Assembly: GCA_964601515.1 (NCBI GenBank)
Contig: CAZRNU010000041.1
Span: forward strand, 1-22,819
DNA: 22,819 bases
Direction of reading: 5' to 3'
Origin: PWND01 sp964601515
GTDB taxonomy: Bacteria > Bacteroidota > Bacteroidia > Bacteroidales > UBA7960
Shown here: positions 1-7,431 of the stretch, one piece after another
Position numbering within the stretch: position 1 is the first letter of the stretch
Layout of the letters: every line of letters starts with the position of its first letter
Made by a program: the position numbers and the translations under genes
Notes under the pieces: generated by a model
Database searches by the model: none
Told to the model about the DNA's origin: nothing
What the model saw: the letters and a program-made list of their open reading frames with translations, nothing else

Positions 1-2
1 TG

Positions 3-776
3 AGAGAAGAAAATAAAAATGTGCTTTTAATTGACGTAAAACCCCTTTCGCTTGGAATTGAAACACTTGGTGGCGTAATGACTAAGCTAATAGAATCTAA
101 CACGACTATTCCAACTAAAAAAGCTGAAGTTTTCTCAACTGCGGCTGACAGTCAAACATCAGTTGAAATACATGTCCTGCAGGGAGAAAGACCAATGGCA
201 AAAGACAATAGGACTATTGGCAGATTCCATCTTGACGGCATTCCGCCTGCGCCAAGAGGAATTCCTCAGATTGAAGTTACATTTGATATTGACTCAAATG
301 GTATATTAAATGTATCTGCAAAAGATAAAGCAACAGGAAAAACTCAGAATATCAGAATTGAAGCTTCAAGTGGATTAAGCGATGAAGAAATAAGCAGAAT
401 GAAAAAAGAAGCTGATGAGAATGCTGAATCAGATCGCAAATTGAAAGAGGAAACTGAGAAGATTAACTCAGCTGATAGCATGATATTCCAAACTGAGAAA
501 CAATTGAAAGAGTTTGGAGATAAAATTCCTGCTGACAAAAAGGCTGCTATTGAAAGCGCCCTTGAACAACTAAAAGAAGCTCATAAAAATCGTGATCTTG
601 CCGCTATTGACAGTGCTTTAGCAAATATTAATCAGGCATGGCAAGCTGCTAGTACTGACATGTATCAAGCAACACAAAACTCGCAAGGACAAGAAGAGCA
701 ACCTCAAGGTGAGGCAAAAGCAGAAAAAGGAAACGAAGGAGATGTAACAGACGTTGATTATGAAGAAGTGAAATAG
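3..776 (+). CDS. dnaK: Chaperone protein DnaK (Hsp70), C-terminal part
   Basis: This is the 3' part of the Hsp70 chaperone, which binds unfolded peptides in the cytoplasm in an ATP cycle driven by DnaJ and GrpE. The reading frame is open from base 3, so the start and the whole ATPase domain lie outside the window. About 258 residues remain. They begin just before the linker-type segment VLLIDVKPLSLGIETLGG, where Hsp70 passes into the substrate-binding domain, and continue with the highly conserved IHVLQGER and FDIDSNGILNVSAKDK segments. A helical lid follows, then a glutamine/glutamate-rich tail ending in VTDVDYEEVK, the usual DnaK terminus. The apparent GTG start at base 21 is internal and not a real start. 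A bidirectional terminator follows the stop codon. Identification is secure. Confidence 0.98.
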   Translation, partial: REENKNVLLIDVKPLSLGIETLGGVMTKLIESNTTIPTKKAEVFSTAADSQTSVEIHVLQGERPMAKDNRTIGRFHLDGIPPAPRGIPQIEVTFDIDSNGILNVSAKDKATGKTQNIRIEASSGLSDEEISRMKKEADENAESDRKLKEETEKINSADSMIFQTEKQLKEFGDKIPADKKAAIESALEQLKEAHKNRDLAAIDSALANINQAWQAASTDMYQATQNSQGQEEQPQGEAKAEKGNEGDVTDVDYEEVK

Positions 777-799
777 AAGATGATATATAAATAATTCAA

Positions 800-834
800 A
801 AAGAGGGTTGAAATATTCTTCAGCCCTCTTTTTT
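800..834. terminator. Bidirectional Rho-independent terminator between dnaK and tpx
   Basis: The arms AGAGGGTTGAA (802-812) and TTCAGCCCTCT (819-829) pair over 11 bp with one G-T wobble and a 6-nt loop. A T-run follows on the plus strand and an A-run precedes on the left, which reads as a T-run on the minus strand. It therefore fits termination of dnaK rightward and of the thiol peroxidase gene leftward. Confidence 0.9.
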
Positions 835-867
835 ATTAACCAATCAAACCAAAACCAAACAACATTA

Positions 868-1380
868 TTATATAAATTTCTTCACAACTGCAAGAGCTTT
901 ATCATAATCAGGATGTTCTCCAATTTCTTTTACAATTTGAACATGCCTGATTATATCTTCACGGTCGATTACTATAATAGCACGAGCAAGCAACCTGTAC
1001 TCTTCAATAAGCAGGCCATATTTAACAGCAAAATCAAGGTCTTTATGATCTGATATTACAGCAATATTTTTCACACCTTCTGCCTCGCAAAAACGCTTCA
1101 AAGCAAATGGTAAATCTACAGAAACTGTTATAATCTGAACATTCTTCAACTTGTCAGCTTCTTTATTAAACCTTAAAGTTTGCGCAGAGCAAACGCCGGT
1201 ATCAACACTGGGAACTGAAGATATAATTCTAACTTTTCCGGAAAAGTCACTTAATTTTACATGTTTTAAATCCTGCCCAATACAAATAAAATTCTTTGCA
1301 TTTATTCCAACTTTTGCCGATTTTCCTAATAAAGTTACCGGATTCCCTCCGAAAGTAACCAAATTTGTGCTTCTTTTCAT
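868..1380 (-). CDS. tpx: Thiol peroxidase (atypical 2-Cys peroxiredoxin, Tpx)
   Basis: This is a thioredoxin-dependent peroxidase that reduces hydrogen peroxide and alkyl hydroperoxides. The 170-residue length matches the Tpx family. The peroxidatic cysteine is C64 in PSVDTGVCSAQ and the resolving cysteine is C98 in DLPFALKRFCEAEG, the arrangement known from E. coli Tpx (C61/C95). A further cysteine, C33, lies near the N-terminus. The ATG gives the typical Tpx beginning with GNPVTLLG about ten residues in. The gene converges on dnaK and shares its terminator. A TAGATTTG -7-like element lies 45 bp upstream, so it is probably transcribed alone. There is no signal peptide, so a cytoplasmic location is expected. 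Confidence 0.95.
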   Translation of the reverse strand: MKRSTNLVTFGGNPVTLLGKSAKVGINAKNFICIGQDLKHVKLSDFSGKVRIISSVPSVDTGVCSAQTLRFNKEADKLKNVQIITVSVDLPFALKRFCEAEGVKNIAVISDHKDLDFAVKYGLLIEEYRLLARAIIVIDREDIIRHVQIVKEIGEHPDYDKALAVVKKFI

Positions 1381-1424
1381 CTTATTAGTTTTAGAGTATT
1401 AATTTTGTGTTAATTTACAAGCTT

Positions 1425-1432
1425 CAAATCTA
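1425..1432 (-). promoter_or_regulatory. Candidate -7 element for tpx
   Basis: The minus strand reads TAGATTTG, a full match to the Bacteroidota -7 consensus TAnnTTTG, 45 bp upstream of the tpx ATG. No clear -33 TTTG was found at the expected spacing, so the call rests on the -7 match and its position. Confidence 0.45.
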
Positions 1433-1524
1433 ATTATTTTTATTTTTTTATATGTTAATTTTAAGACAATTTTTAGTATTCAAAACGTTTATAGTTATAA
1501 TTGAACAATTTAAGAAATCAAAAA

Positions 1525-3429
1525 ATGCCTTATAACGGATTCAGAAACTTCATTCAAACCTTAATTGAAACAGATAATATTGATATTATCAATGAATTTG
1601 TTTCACCTGACTTAGAAATTAGTGAAATAACCGACCGCTATTGTAAAAACAAAGGAAGAGCTATTTTGTTCACAAACACCGGAACAAAATTTAGTATAAT
1701 CACAAATGCAATGGGAAGTGAAGAAAGGATATGCCTTGCATTAAATACAAATAATCTCGACGATTTTGCAAAAGACATAAAAGAACTATTCAACACATTC
1801 AACAAACCTCACTCTTCATTTTTAGAGAAGCTAAAACTATTGCCTAAATTAAAAAAGATTGGAGGTATGATGCCTAAAGTTATATCAAAAAGAGGCAAAT
1901 GCCAAGAAGTAGTAATGAGTGATCTGGATATTAACCAACTCCCTATTCTAAAAACCTGGCCATATGATGGTGGGAAATTTATTACCCTTCCTGTTGTTCA
2001 CACCAAAGATCCTGAAACAGGGAAAAGAAATGTTGGAATGTACAGGATGCAGGTATTTGGCCCTGACACCTGCGGAATGCATTGGCATAGACACAAAGGC
2101 GGAGCAAAACATTTCGACAAATACAAGAAGGCCGGATTAAAAATGCCAATTGCGGTTATTTTAGGCGGAGACCCTGTATACACATATGCAGCCACGGCAC
2201 CAATGCCTGACAATTTCGACGAATATCTTTTAGCAGGTTTTATGAGAAAAAAACCTGTAAAACTTGTCAAATGCCTAACACAAGATATTGAAGTGCCGGA
2301 AGACGCCGATTTTGTAATAGAGGGATATGTAGACCCATCTGAGGATTTTTTATTAGAAGGTCCTTTTGGCGACCACACAGGCTTCTACTCACTAGCAGAT
2401 ATGTATCCGGCATTTCACATAACAGCTATTACTCACAGAAAAGATGCGGTATATCCGGCTACTATCGTAGGGATTCCCCCACAAGAAGATGAATGGATGG
2501 GAAAAGCAACAGAAAGGATTTTCCTTGCTCCAATGCAATTGGCAATAACCCCGGAAGTTACTGATATGAATATGCCGGTAGAAGGCGTATTCCATAATAT
2601 TGTTATTGTAAAAATAAAGAAAGAATACCCAGGACATGCATCCAAAGTAATTAATTCATTGCTAGGTGCCGGACAGATGATGTTCAGCAAAATTTTAATT
2701 GTTGTTGATGACGATGTTGACATTAATGATTATGTGGAAATTGGTAAATGTATTTCAGAAAATGTTGACATATCAAGAGACATTCACATAGGGAGTGGTC
2801 CAATGGACGTTCTGGATCATGCTGGAGATAAACCTTCGATAGGTGGTAAAATGGGCATTGATGCTACAAGGAAATTCAGTGAAGAAATAAATCATACTAT
2901 TATTAATGAAAAAAGGCATGAGTTTAACTCTGAAATTTTCTCGAAAAGATTGTTTGAAAACTTCCCTGAAGCTAAAGCACTAAACACTGACCTTTTTAGA
3001 ATCGGCATTAGGGTTATATTTATTGGAGTTAAAAAAAACAAATCAGGGATAATCAGAAAAATGCATTCAGAAATATGCAGTTATAAAGAATCAGAAGGAA
3101 TTTTAAGCATAGTATATATTGATGATTTAGCTGACATAACCGATATTAGAATGTTAATTTGGAGAGCAGCAAATAACTTCGACCCCAGAAGAGATAGTAT
3201 AATCATTCAAAATAATTCAGCAAATATTATTGGCATTGATTCAACACGAAAGTCAAAAGAATTCGACGGATTTCAGCGACCATGGCCGAATATTGTTGTA
3301 ATGGACGAAAACACCATCAAAACTATTGATGAAAAATGGCCAACATTTGGATTAAAGGAATTTTACCCATCACCATCAAAGAAATATATGAAACAGCAAT
3401 ATAAAGGGAAAGCAATTGCTGAAGATTAG
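1525..3429 (+). CDS. UbiD-family prenylated-FMN-dependent decarboxylase
   Basis: UbiD enzymes remove the carboxyl group from aromatic or unsaturated acids using prenylated FMN. In this phylum the long form is usually annotated as a quinone/menaquinone-pathway decarboxylase. The ATG at 1525 (634 residues) is preferred over the TTG at 1501, because the family normally opens with a short M-x-Y sequence like MPYNGF. The segment NVGMYRMQVFG (169-179) followed by HWHRHKGG (186-193) matches the cofactor site. R174, E273 and E278 have the spacing of the Arg-Glu-Glu set of fungal Fdc1 (R173, E277, E282). The protein is longer than E. coli UbiD (about 500 residues) through a C-terminal extension from about residue 470. 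The substrate cannot be read from sequence. Its stop codon abuts the stop of the convergent DUF2148 gene. Confidence 0.9.
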   Translation: MPYNGFRNFIQTLIETDNIDIINEFVSPDLEISEITDRYCKNKGRAILFTNTGTKFSIITNAMGSEERICLALNTNNLDDFAKDIKELFNTFNKPHSSFLEKLKLLPKLKKIGGMMPKVISKRGKCQEVVMSDLDINQLPILKTWPYDGGKFITLPVVHTKDPETGKRNVGMYRMQVFGPDTCGMHWHRHKGGAKHFDKYKKAGLKMPIAVILGGDPVYTYAATAPMPDNFDEYLLAGFMRKKPVKLVKCLTQDIEVPEDADFVIEGYVDPSEDFLLEGPFGDHTGFYSLADMYPAFHITAITHRKDAVYPATIVGIPPQEDEWMGKATERIFLAPMQLAITPEVTDMNMPVEGVFHNIVIVKIKKEYPGHASKVINSLLGAGQMMFSKILIVVDDDVDINDYVEIGKCISENVDISRDIHIGSGPMDVLDHAGDKPSIGGKMGIDATRKFSEEINHTIINEKRHEFNSEIFSKRLFENFPEAKALNTDLFRIGIRVIFIGVKKNKSGIIRKMHSEICSYKESEGILSIVYIDDLADITDIRMLIWRAANNFDPRRDSIIIQNNSANIIGIDSTRKSKEFDGFQRPWPNIVVMDENTIKTIDEKWPTFGLKEFYPSPSKKYMKQQYKGKAIAED

Positions 3430-3969
3430 CTATTGCCTGTCGAAAAAGGGATTTTTACTTGATGCGGCCAAAGGTATTCCAAAAATAATATTATAATTAC
3501 TATCGAGAAAATTCAACTCTCTCGCTGCCATTCCAATAGTGTACATTATACGGTTATCCAATCTTAAATCAGCAGCTCTAGAAACAGCCGAACCTAATGC
3601 TATTCCAAGATCAATAACATTAAATACACAGGGAGTCTGTGGATGATTATTTTTCTCATCGCAATTTGCGAAACCACACAACCCACAATATTTTAAACCG
3701 ACAGGACTTATCCGGCATCCAATTATTAAAATAGCGAGAGCGCCATCAAGAATATTCTGAGCATCTCTCATAAAAAACCCAACATCATTATTGTTGCCGA
3801 TTTTTTTCATGACATCAGCCAATGAAGTTATCTCATTCTCGGTAATCACAACAGCTGCAATATTGTCTAACCCCCTAGCTTTGGGGGCAGTTCTAGCTGC
3901 TACAATTATTTGCTGTGCTAAGTTTTGAATAGAATCTTTAATAATTTCGTTTTCTTTTAAAACTGCCAT
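3430..3969 (-). CDS. DUF2148 ferredoxin-like iron-sulfur protein
   Basis: This 179-residue protein belongs to the DUF2148 family, often described as ferredoxin-domain containing. No function is established. The cysteine cluster C95-x2-C98-x4-C103-x10-C114, within YCGLCGFANC and the following PCVFNVIDLG, is the likely Fe-S ligand set. C85 lies just before it. The conserved VIDLGIALGSAVSRAADL helix and the FGIPLAASSKNPFFDR C-terminus are also family-like. The N-terminal RTAPKARGLDNI segment resembles nitroreductase-type sequences. The start ATG lies 2 bp after the stop of the upstream DnaB-like gene, so the two are almost certainly cotranscribed and may be translationally coupled. A redox role is inference. 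Confidence 0.85.
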   Translation of the reverse strand: MAVLKENEIIKDSIQNLAQQIIVAARTAPKARGLDNIAAVVITENEITSLADVMKKIGNNNDVGFFMRDAQNILDGALAILIIGCRISPVGLKYCGLCGFANCDEKNNHPQTPCVFNVIDLGIALGSAVSRAADLRLDNRIMYTIGMAARELNFLDSNYNIIFGIPLAASSKNPFFDRQ

Positions 3970-3971
3970 TG

Positions 3972-4868
3972 CTAATTATCAGTAAACTTTGCAATACTTT
4001 CAATATATCTTATTGTAAGAGTTTTATTAGGAGACACTTCCTTGTTTTTAGCAACAATAATTTCAACAGGCTTACCTTTTGAATTTCCTACAACCGGTTT
4101 ATTGTATAAATCACATCTATGCAAGAATAAAACAACATCTGATAATTCATTGAGATATTGAGGAATGTCATTAAAATCAGGCTTTACCTCGGATATAATG
4201 CCGGAATATAATTGTTGCTGAGAAAACAATAATACAGGAATATTTAAATCTCTGGCCAATTCTTTAAGAGATTCAACAATAATTCGGAATTTTTCTTCGA
4301 TTGGCATAGTCTCATTGCTTACTGTTGAAATTAATTCAAGATAATCAACAATTATAAGCTTAACATCATTTAATTGCTTAAGATTAATAGCCTTTTGGCA
4401 TAATTCAAAGTGTGTCAATTCTGTTGAATCATTGATAAAAATGTTAGATTTAGCAATTGTATTAATCAGGGTGTTTATATGCTCTTTATCTTCAGCTTTA
4501 AATTTGCCATTCTGAATATTATTCAATGACATACCTGTTTCACTTTCAATAATACGCTTAGCTATCCTTTCCTTACTTCTTTCTGCCGAGAAAATTGCTA
4601 TAGAGTGGTCTTTTTTAAGTGCCAGATTGGTCGCAATTGAAAGTAGTAATGCAGTTTTTCCCATTCCAGGTTTAACTATGATTGTGGTGAGATTTCCATT
4701 TTGTAAGCCACCTATTTCTTTATCCAAAATTTCAAATCCGCTGGATATTCCGTTTTCGATTGGTTTAACTTTGAAGCCTTGTCCCAGTGTCTGGTTTACT
4801 ACATCTTCTAGAGTAGAGAAATCAGCCACTGCAGATTGCTCTGTGACTTCCAGGGTGTTTTCAGTCAT
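3972..4868 (-). CDS. Stand-alone DnaB-like RecA-fold ATPase
   Basis: This 298-residue protein matches only the C-terminal ATPase domain of replicative helicase DnaB. The N-terminal primase-interacting domain is absent. Visible motifs are the Walker A KPGMGKT (66-72), SAERS with E96 where DnaB has SLEMS, the Walker B LIIVDYLELI (D175) and the sensor-like LLFSQQQ (214-219). The DnaB segment DLRESG is replaced by DIPQYLNELSD, so ring assembly or DNA translocation may differ. The ATG at 4868 is chosen; an in-frame ATG at 4916 would add 16 residues without obvious family similarity. It sits between a SiaC-like gene upstream and the DUF2148 gene 2 bp downstream. A role in replication is doubtful. 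A regulatory or KaiC-like ATPase role is possible but unproven. Confidence 0.8.
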   Translation of the reverse strand: MTENTLEVTEQSAVADFSTLEDVVNQTLGQGFKVKPIENGISSGFEILDKEIGGLQNGNLTTIIVKPGMGKTALLLSIATNLALKKDHSIAIFSAERSKERIAKRIIESETGMSLNNIQNGKFKAEDKEHINTLINTIAKSNIFINDSTELTHFELCQKAINLKQLNDVKLIIVDYLELISTVSNETMPIEEKFRIIVESLKELARDLNIPVLLFSQQQLYSGIISEVKPDFNDIPQYLNELSDVVLFLHRCDLYNKPVVGNSKGKPVEIIVAKNKEVSPNKTLTIRYIESIAKFTDN

Positions 4869-4955
4869 ACCGATATGATTTAAATTATTTTTTGTTAGAT
4901 TTTGAGTCCTATACAATGTAGAAAGAGGTCTTATAAAACTGTGAAGATTTCAAGC

Positions 4956-5330
4956 CTAGCTCATCACAATTTCATAATCTAGGTCAAGCTCATCGACAAG
5001 TTCTTTCCATGCATCAAGAAGATCTTCTTCACCTTCAATATAGTTCCAGTAAATTTCGACCTTCTTACCGCCCTTCTTGTACTCATCAATTATTTCAAGT
5101 ATTTTGAAAAGATACTTGGATGAGCTGGTATTGAAATAATTAACATTGAAATTCACTATAAGAGTTCTGTCTTGAGTTTGAGTGAATTCTTTTACCCAAT
5201 CAGTGAGAGGTTGAAAAAATTCAATTGCATTATCCGGATAACTAGTACCTGAAAAAGACATAACTCCGTTAAGAAAATCGAAGTTGATTCCAAAAGTTGT
5301 TTTTGTGGGGGCTAATATCAATTCTTTCAT
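4956..5330 (-). CDS. SiaC-family regulatory phosphoprotein (DUF1987)
   Basis: SiaC is a small phosphoprotein that, in Pseudomonas, is phosphorylated by SiaB, dephosphorylated by the PP2C protein SiaA, and activates the diguanylate cyclase SiaD. This 124-residue protein has the family length and the diagnostic segment NYFNTSSSKYLFKILEI. Its Thr is residue 68, the same number as the phosphorylated T68 reported for P. aeruginosa SiaC. The acidic C-terminus with EGEEDLLDAWKELVDEL is also family-like. No SiaA, SiaB or GGDEF protein is encoded in this window, so the partners are unknown. It appears to be the first gene of a leftward operon with the DnaB-like and DUF2148 genes, with an 87-bp gap to the chosen start of the next gene. 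A weak TAGATTTA lies upstream. Confidence 0.85.
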   Translation of the reverse strand: MKELILAPTKTTFGINFDFLNGVMSFSGTSYPDNAIEFFQPLTDWVKEFTQTQDRTLIVNFNVNYFNTSSSKYLFKILEIIDEYKKGGKKVEIYWNYIEGEEDLLDAWKELVDELDLDYEIVMS

Positions 5331-5621
5331 ATTCTTCCGAATTTTATTGCTTATTATCTTATAAATCTAATTATTTTATTCCTATTAAACAGTTTTTATT
5401 AAAACTCAGAAACTTATTTCATTACTCAAAATATCAAATCGCTGATTATCAATCTATTTAAGTTTTCAAAACTAAGTATCATTTACACTGCAAAATATAA
5501 AATTAAAAACAAATTCGCAATAATTGTTCAATTCTTTTTTGCAACTTAACAATTTATTGAAATATTTAAACAAAAATAATGAACTATTTCAATCCTTTCT
5601 TTGTTTCATATCTAAACAAGA

Positions 5622-5650
5622 AAAAGTATTACAATTTTTGAAATACTTTT
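5622..5650. promoter_or_regulatory. Inverted repeat, candidate MerR operator
   Basis: The perfect 9-bp arms AAAAGTATT (5622-5630) and AATACTTTT (5642-5650) are separated by 11 bp. The right arm overlaps the TACTTTTG -7 element (5644-5651) just ahead of the MerR gene. MerR-family dimers bind dyads in promoters, so autoregulation is a reasonable inference. The arms are A+T rich and could form by chance in this background. Confidence 0.5.
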
Positions 5651-5651
5651 G
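5644..5651 (+). promoter_or_regulatory. Candidate -7 element for the MerR gene
   Basis: TACTTTTG matches the TAnnTTTG consensus exactly and lies 37 bp before the GTG start. No good -33 TTTG is present at 17-23 bp, which is common at promoters that depend on an activator. Confidence 0.5.
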
Positions 5652-5688
5652 TTTAAATTATCAAACAACACTTTAAACATAATCCCAG

Positions 5689-6564
5689 GTGAATAAGTAT
5701 TCAATAAAAGATCTTGAGAAAATAACCGGCATTAAGGCTCACACAATTAGAATGTGGGAAAAACGCTATAATATTATTGAGCCTAAAAGAACGGTTACAA
5801 ATATTAGGTATTATTCAGATGAGGATCTGAAAAAACTTATGAACATAAGTACATTAAACAAGAATGGGATTAAAATATCTGAGATTGTTGAGTTATCATC
5901 AAATCAGATTTGCGAAAAGATTATTGAATTAAATAGTTCTTACGGTGGAGCAGACACATATATAAACAGCTTGATTATTGCTACTGCGGAATTAAATGAA
6001 TCACTATTTAATAAGATAATATCCGGAAGTATTGTAAAAAATGGATTTGATAAAACATATACTTCAATTCTGCAACCATTTCTTGAGAAGATAGGCATTA
6101 TGTGGCAATCGGGCTCAATAAATCCTGCTCAAGAGCACTTTATATCAAATCTCATAAGACAAAAACTTATTGTATCTATAGATAATCTTGAAGAAAGCGA
6201 AGCCGACTTTAAAAACAAAATTATTCTGTTTTTACCTGAGAATGAATTGCATGAAATAGGTTTGTTATATTATTATTATCAGCTAAAAAAATATGGATAT
6301 AAGGTTATATATCTAGGTCAATCGGTGCCTTTAGAAGATCTCAAAAAAGTTCAAATGATAAAGGATGTAGATTATTTTTTAACCATTATTACAACCGGGC
6401 AAACGAAAGAAAATCTGAAAGCGTACATAAGCAACCTTTCTGATTTATTCTCAGATAAAATAATTTTTGCAACAGGTTTACAAATTAAAGCTTACAACCA
6501 CGATTTTCCTTCAAACATTTTACCTATTTCAAACTTAAAGGATATTATAGAAAAAATTAAATAG
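5689..6564 (+). CDS. MerR-family regulator with CarH/LitR-type cobalamin-binding region
   Basis: This 291-residue protein starts at a GTG and has an N-terminal MerR winged helix (about 1-70: YSIKDLEKITGIKAHTIRMWEKRY). A helical bundle and a Rossmann-like B12-binding domain follow. The helical part carries W139-x9-E149-H150, the Wx9EH motif that contacts adenosylcobalamin in the light sensor CarH (W131/E141/H142). The next domain has E186-x-H188-x2-G191, the E/DxHxxG motif whose His is the lower cobalt ligand in CarH. The later GG motif is weak (TGLQ at 262-265). CarH/LitR proteins repress light-inducible genes, often carotenoid genes, and are released by light. In Streptomyces, LitR is paired with an ECF sigma factor, LitS. 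An ECF gene follows here, but no carotenoid genes are in the window. Cobalamin binding and light sensing are inferred, not shown. Confidence 0.85.
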   Translation: MNKYSIKDLEKITGIKAHTIRMWEKRYNIIEPKRTVTNIRYYSDEDLKKLMNISTLNKNGIKISEIVELSSNQICEKIIELNSSYGGADTYINSLIIATAELNESLFNKIISGSIVKNGFDKTYTSILQPFLEKIGIMWQSGSINPAQEHFISNLIRQKLIVSIDNLEESEADFKNKIILFLPENELHEIGLLYYYYQLKKYGYKVIYLGQSVPLEDLKKVQMIKDVDYFLTIITTGQTKENLKAYISNLSDLFSDKIIFATGLQIKAYNHDFPSNILPISNLKDIIEKIK

Positions 6565-6910
6565 TTCTTCTTATGTAAGAAAGAATTTATTTCAATAACA
6601 ATAATGCATACGTCATTTTCAATTCTGCAATCTACCAAATCTCTTCTAAACAACTTATTTATAATGGTTTTAAATAGAATTTATTTCTTTTTTCATTTAA
6701 CAAGGTTATAACAAAGTATTTTTGAATAACAATTAAATCAAATCGAATTATTTATATATTTGCAACGCATAACAGCTGTCAAATAAGTCTTTCAGCACTT
6801 ATTAAGCCTACCTTTATATGTTAAATAATGTAAATTTTGTCGAGGGAATATTTTTTCTGTTTAACTTTACGTCAGAATTTGTTAAACAACAAAAAGAAAG
6901 GAGTCCAAAA
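6565..6910. other. Intergenic region ahead of the ECF sigma gene
   Basis: The 346-bp gap has no supported gene. It holds AAAGTATT (6713-6720), a half-site identical to part of the dyad before the MerR gene, and a TATATTTG -7 element (6755-6762). The remaining stretch of about 150 bp before the ATG would be a long 5' leader. An in-frame ATG at 6818 exists but lacks a ribosome binding site. Confidence 0.55.
6755..6762 (+). promoter_or_regulatory. Candidate -7 element for the ECF sigma gene
   Basis: TATATTTG is an exact TAnnTTTG match. A TTTG at 6721-6724 is 30 bp upstream, longer than the usual 17-23 bp, so the -33 element is poor. The AAAGTATT half-site lies directly before that TTTG. Confidence 0.5.
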
Positions 6911-7420
6911 ATGACAGCAATTGAATTTAATTATAAGCTATTAAGCTTACAGAAAAATCTAAAATACTTCGCATACACACTTACCTCAAATTACGAAGAT
7001 GCTCAAGACCTAGTACAGGAAACATATTTAAAAGCTCTAAGCAATAGAGATAAGTTTGCAGATGACACAAACTTGAAAGCATGGACTTTCACAATAATGA
7101 AAAACACATTTATTAACAATTACCGCCAGAATGTTAGGAGTAATACTATAGTTGACAAAACTGACGACTTATATTATCTAAACCTTCCAAAGTCTAGCAA
7201 AGTAGGTATTCCGGATGCAAATATTTCCGTAAAAGAAATAGAGAGAGAAATTCACAAGATTGACGAAGAACAACGTACCCCATTTGAAATGTATAATGCA
7301 GGGTATAAGTACAAGGAAATAGCAGATCATCTTAATCTTAACATCGGAACTGTAAAAAGCAGGATTTTCTTTACAAGAAAAAAACTGATGGAAACATTAA
7401 AAGATTTCAGGAATTCATAA
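6911..7420 (+). CDS. ECF-type RNA polymerase sigma factor
   Basis: This 169-residue protein has the size and two-domain layout of an extracytoplasmic-function sigma factor. Region 2 spans about residues 12-80 (NYEDAQDLVQETYLKAL, then LKAWTFTIMKNTFINNYR). Region 4 spans about 113-163, with the helix-turn-helix YKYKEIADHLNLNIGTVKSR. The ATG at 6911 is chosen because GAAAGGAG ends 7 bp before it, one of the clearest Shine-Dalgarno sequences in the window. The longer frame from 6818 adds 31 residues unlike sigma factors. No anti-sigma gene follows. The neighbour upstream is a cobalamin-type MerR regulator, the same pairing as LitR/LitS in Streptomyces, so control by that regulator is plausible. 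Target promoters are unknown. Confidence 0.9.
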   Translation: MTAIEFNYKLLSLQKNLKYFAYTLTSNYEDAQDLVQETYLKALSNRDKFADDTNLKAWTFTIMKNTFINNYRQNVRSNTIVDKTDDLYYLNLPKSSKVGIPDANISVKEIEREIHKIDEEQRTPFEMYNAGYKYKEIADHLNLNIGTVKSRIFFTRKKLMETLKDFRNS

Positions 7421-7431
7421 AGTATAACCTT

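Larger units (their letters stand above)
5331..5688. other. Divergent regulatory intergenic region
   Basis: This 358-bp gap is very A+T rich and separates the divergently read SiaC-like gene and MerR gene. No open reading frame or RNA gene is supported. It contains a TACTTTTG -7 element for the MerR gene, an overlapping inverted repeat, and a weak leftward TAGATTTA at the SiaC side. The remainder shows nothing recognisable. Confidence 0.6.

Noticed and set aside
808..1053. 81-codon plus-strand frame after dnaK
   Set aside because: It starts inside the terminator and runs antisense to tpx, which has clear catalytic motifs.
3972..4868. Replicative helicase dnaB proper
   Set aside because: The N-terminal domain is absent and the DLRESG segment is replaced, so naming it dnaB would mislead.
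6818..6910. N-terminal extension of the ECF sigma factor from an ATG at 6818
   Set aside because: The extra 31 residues do not resemble sigma factors, and a strong GAAAGGAG sits just before the ATG at 6911.
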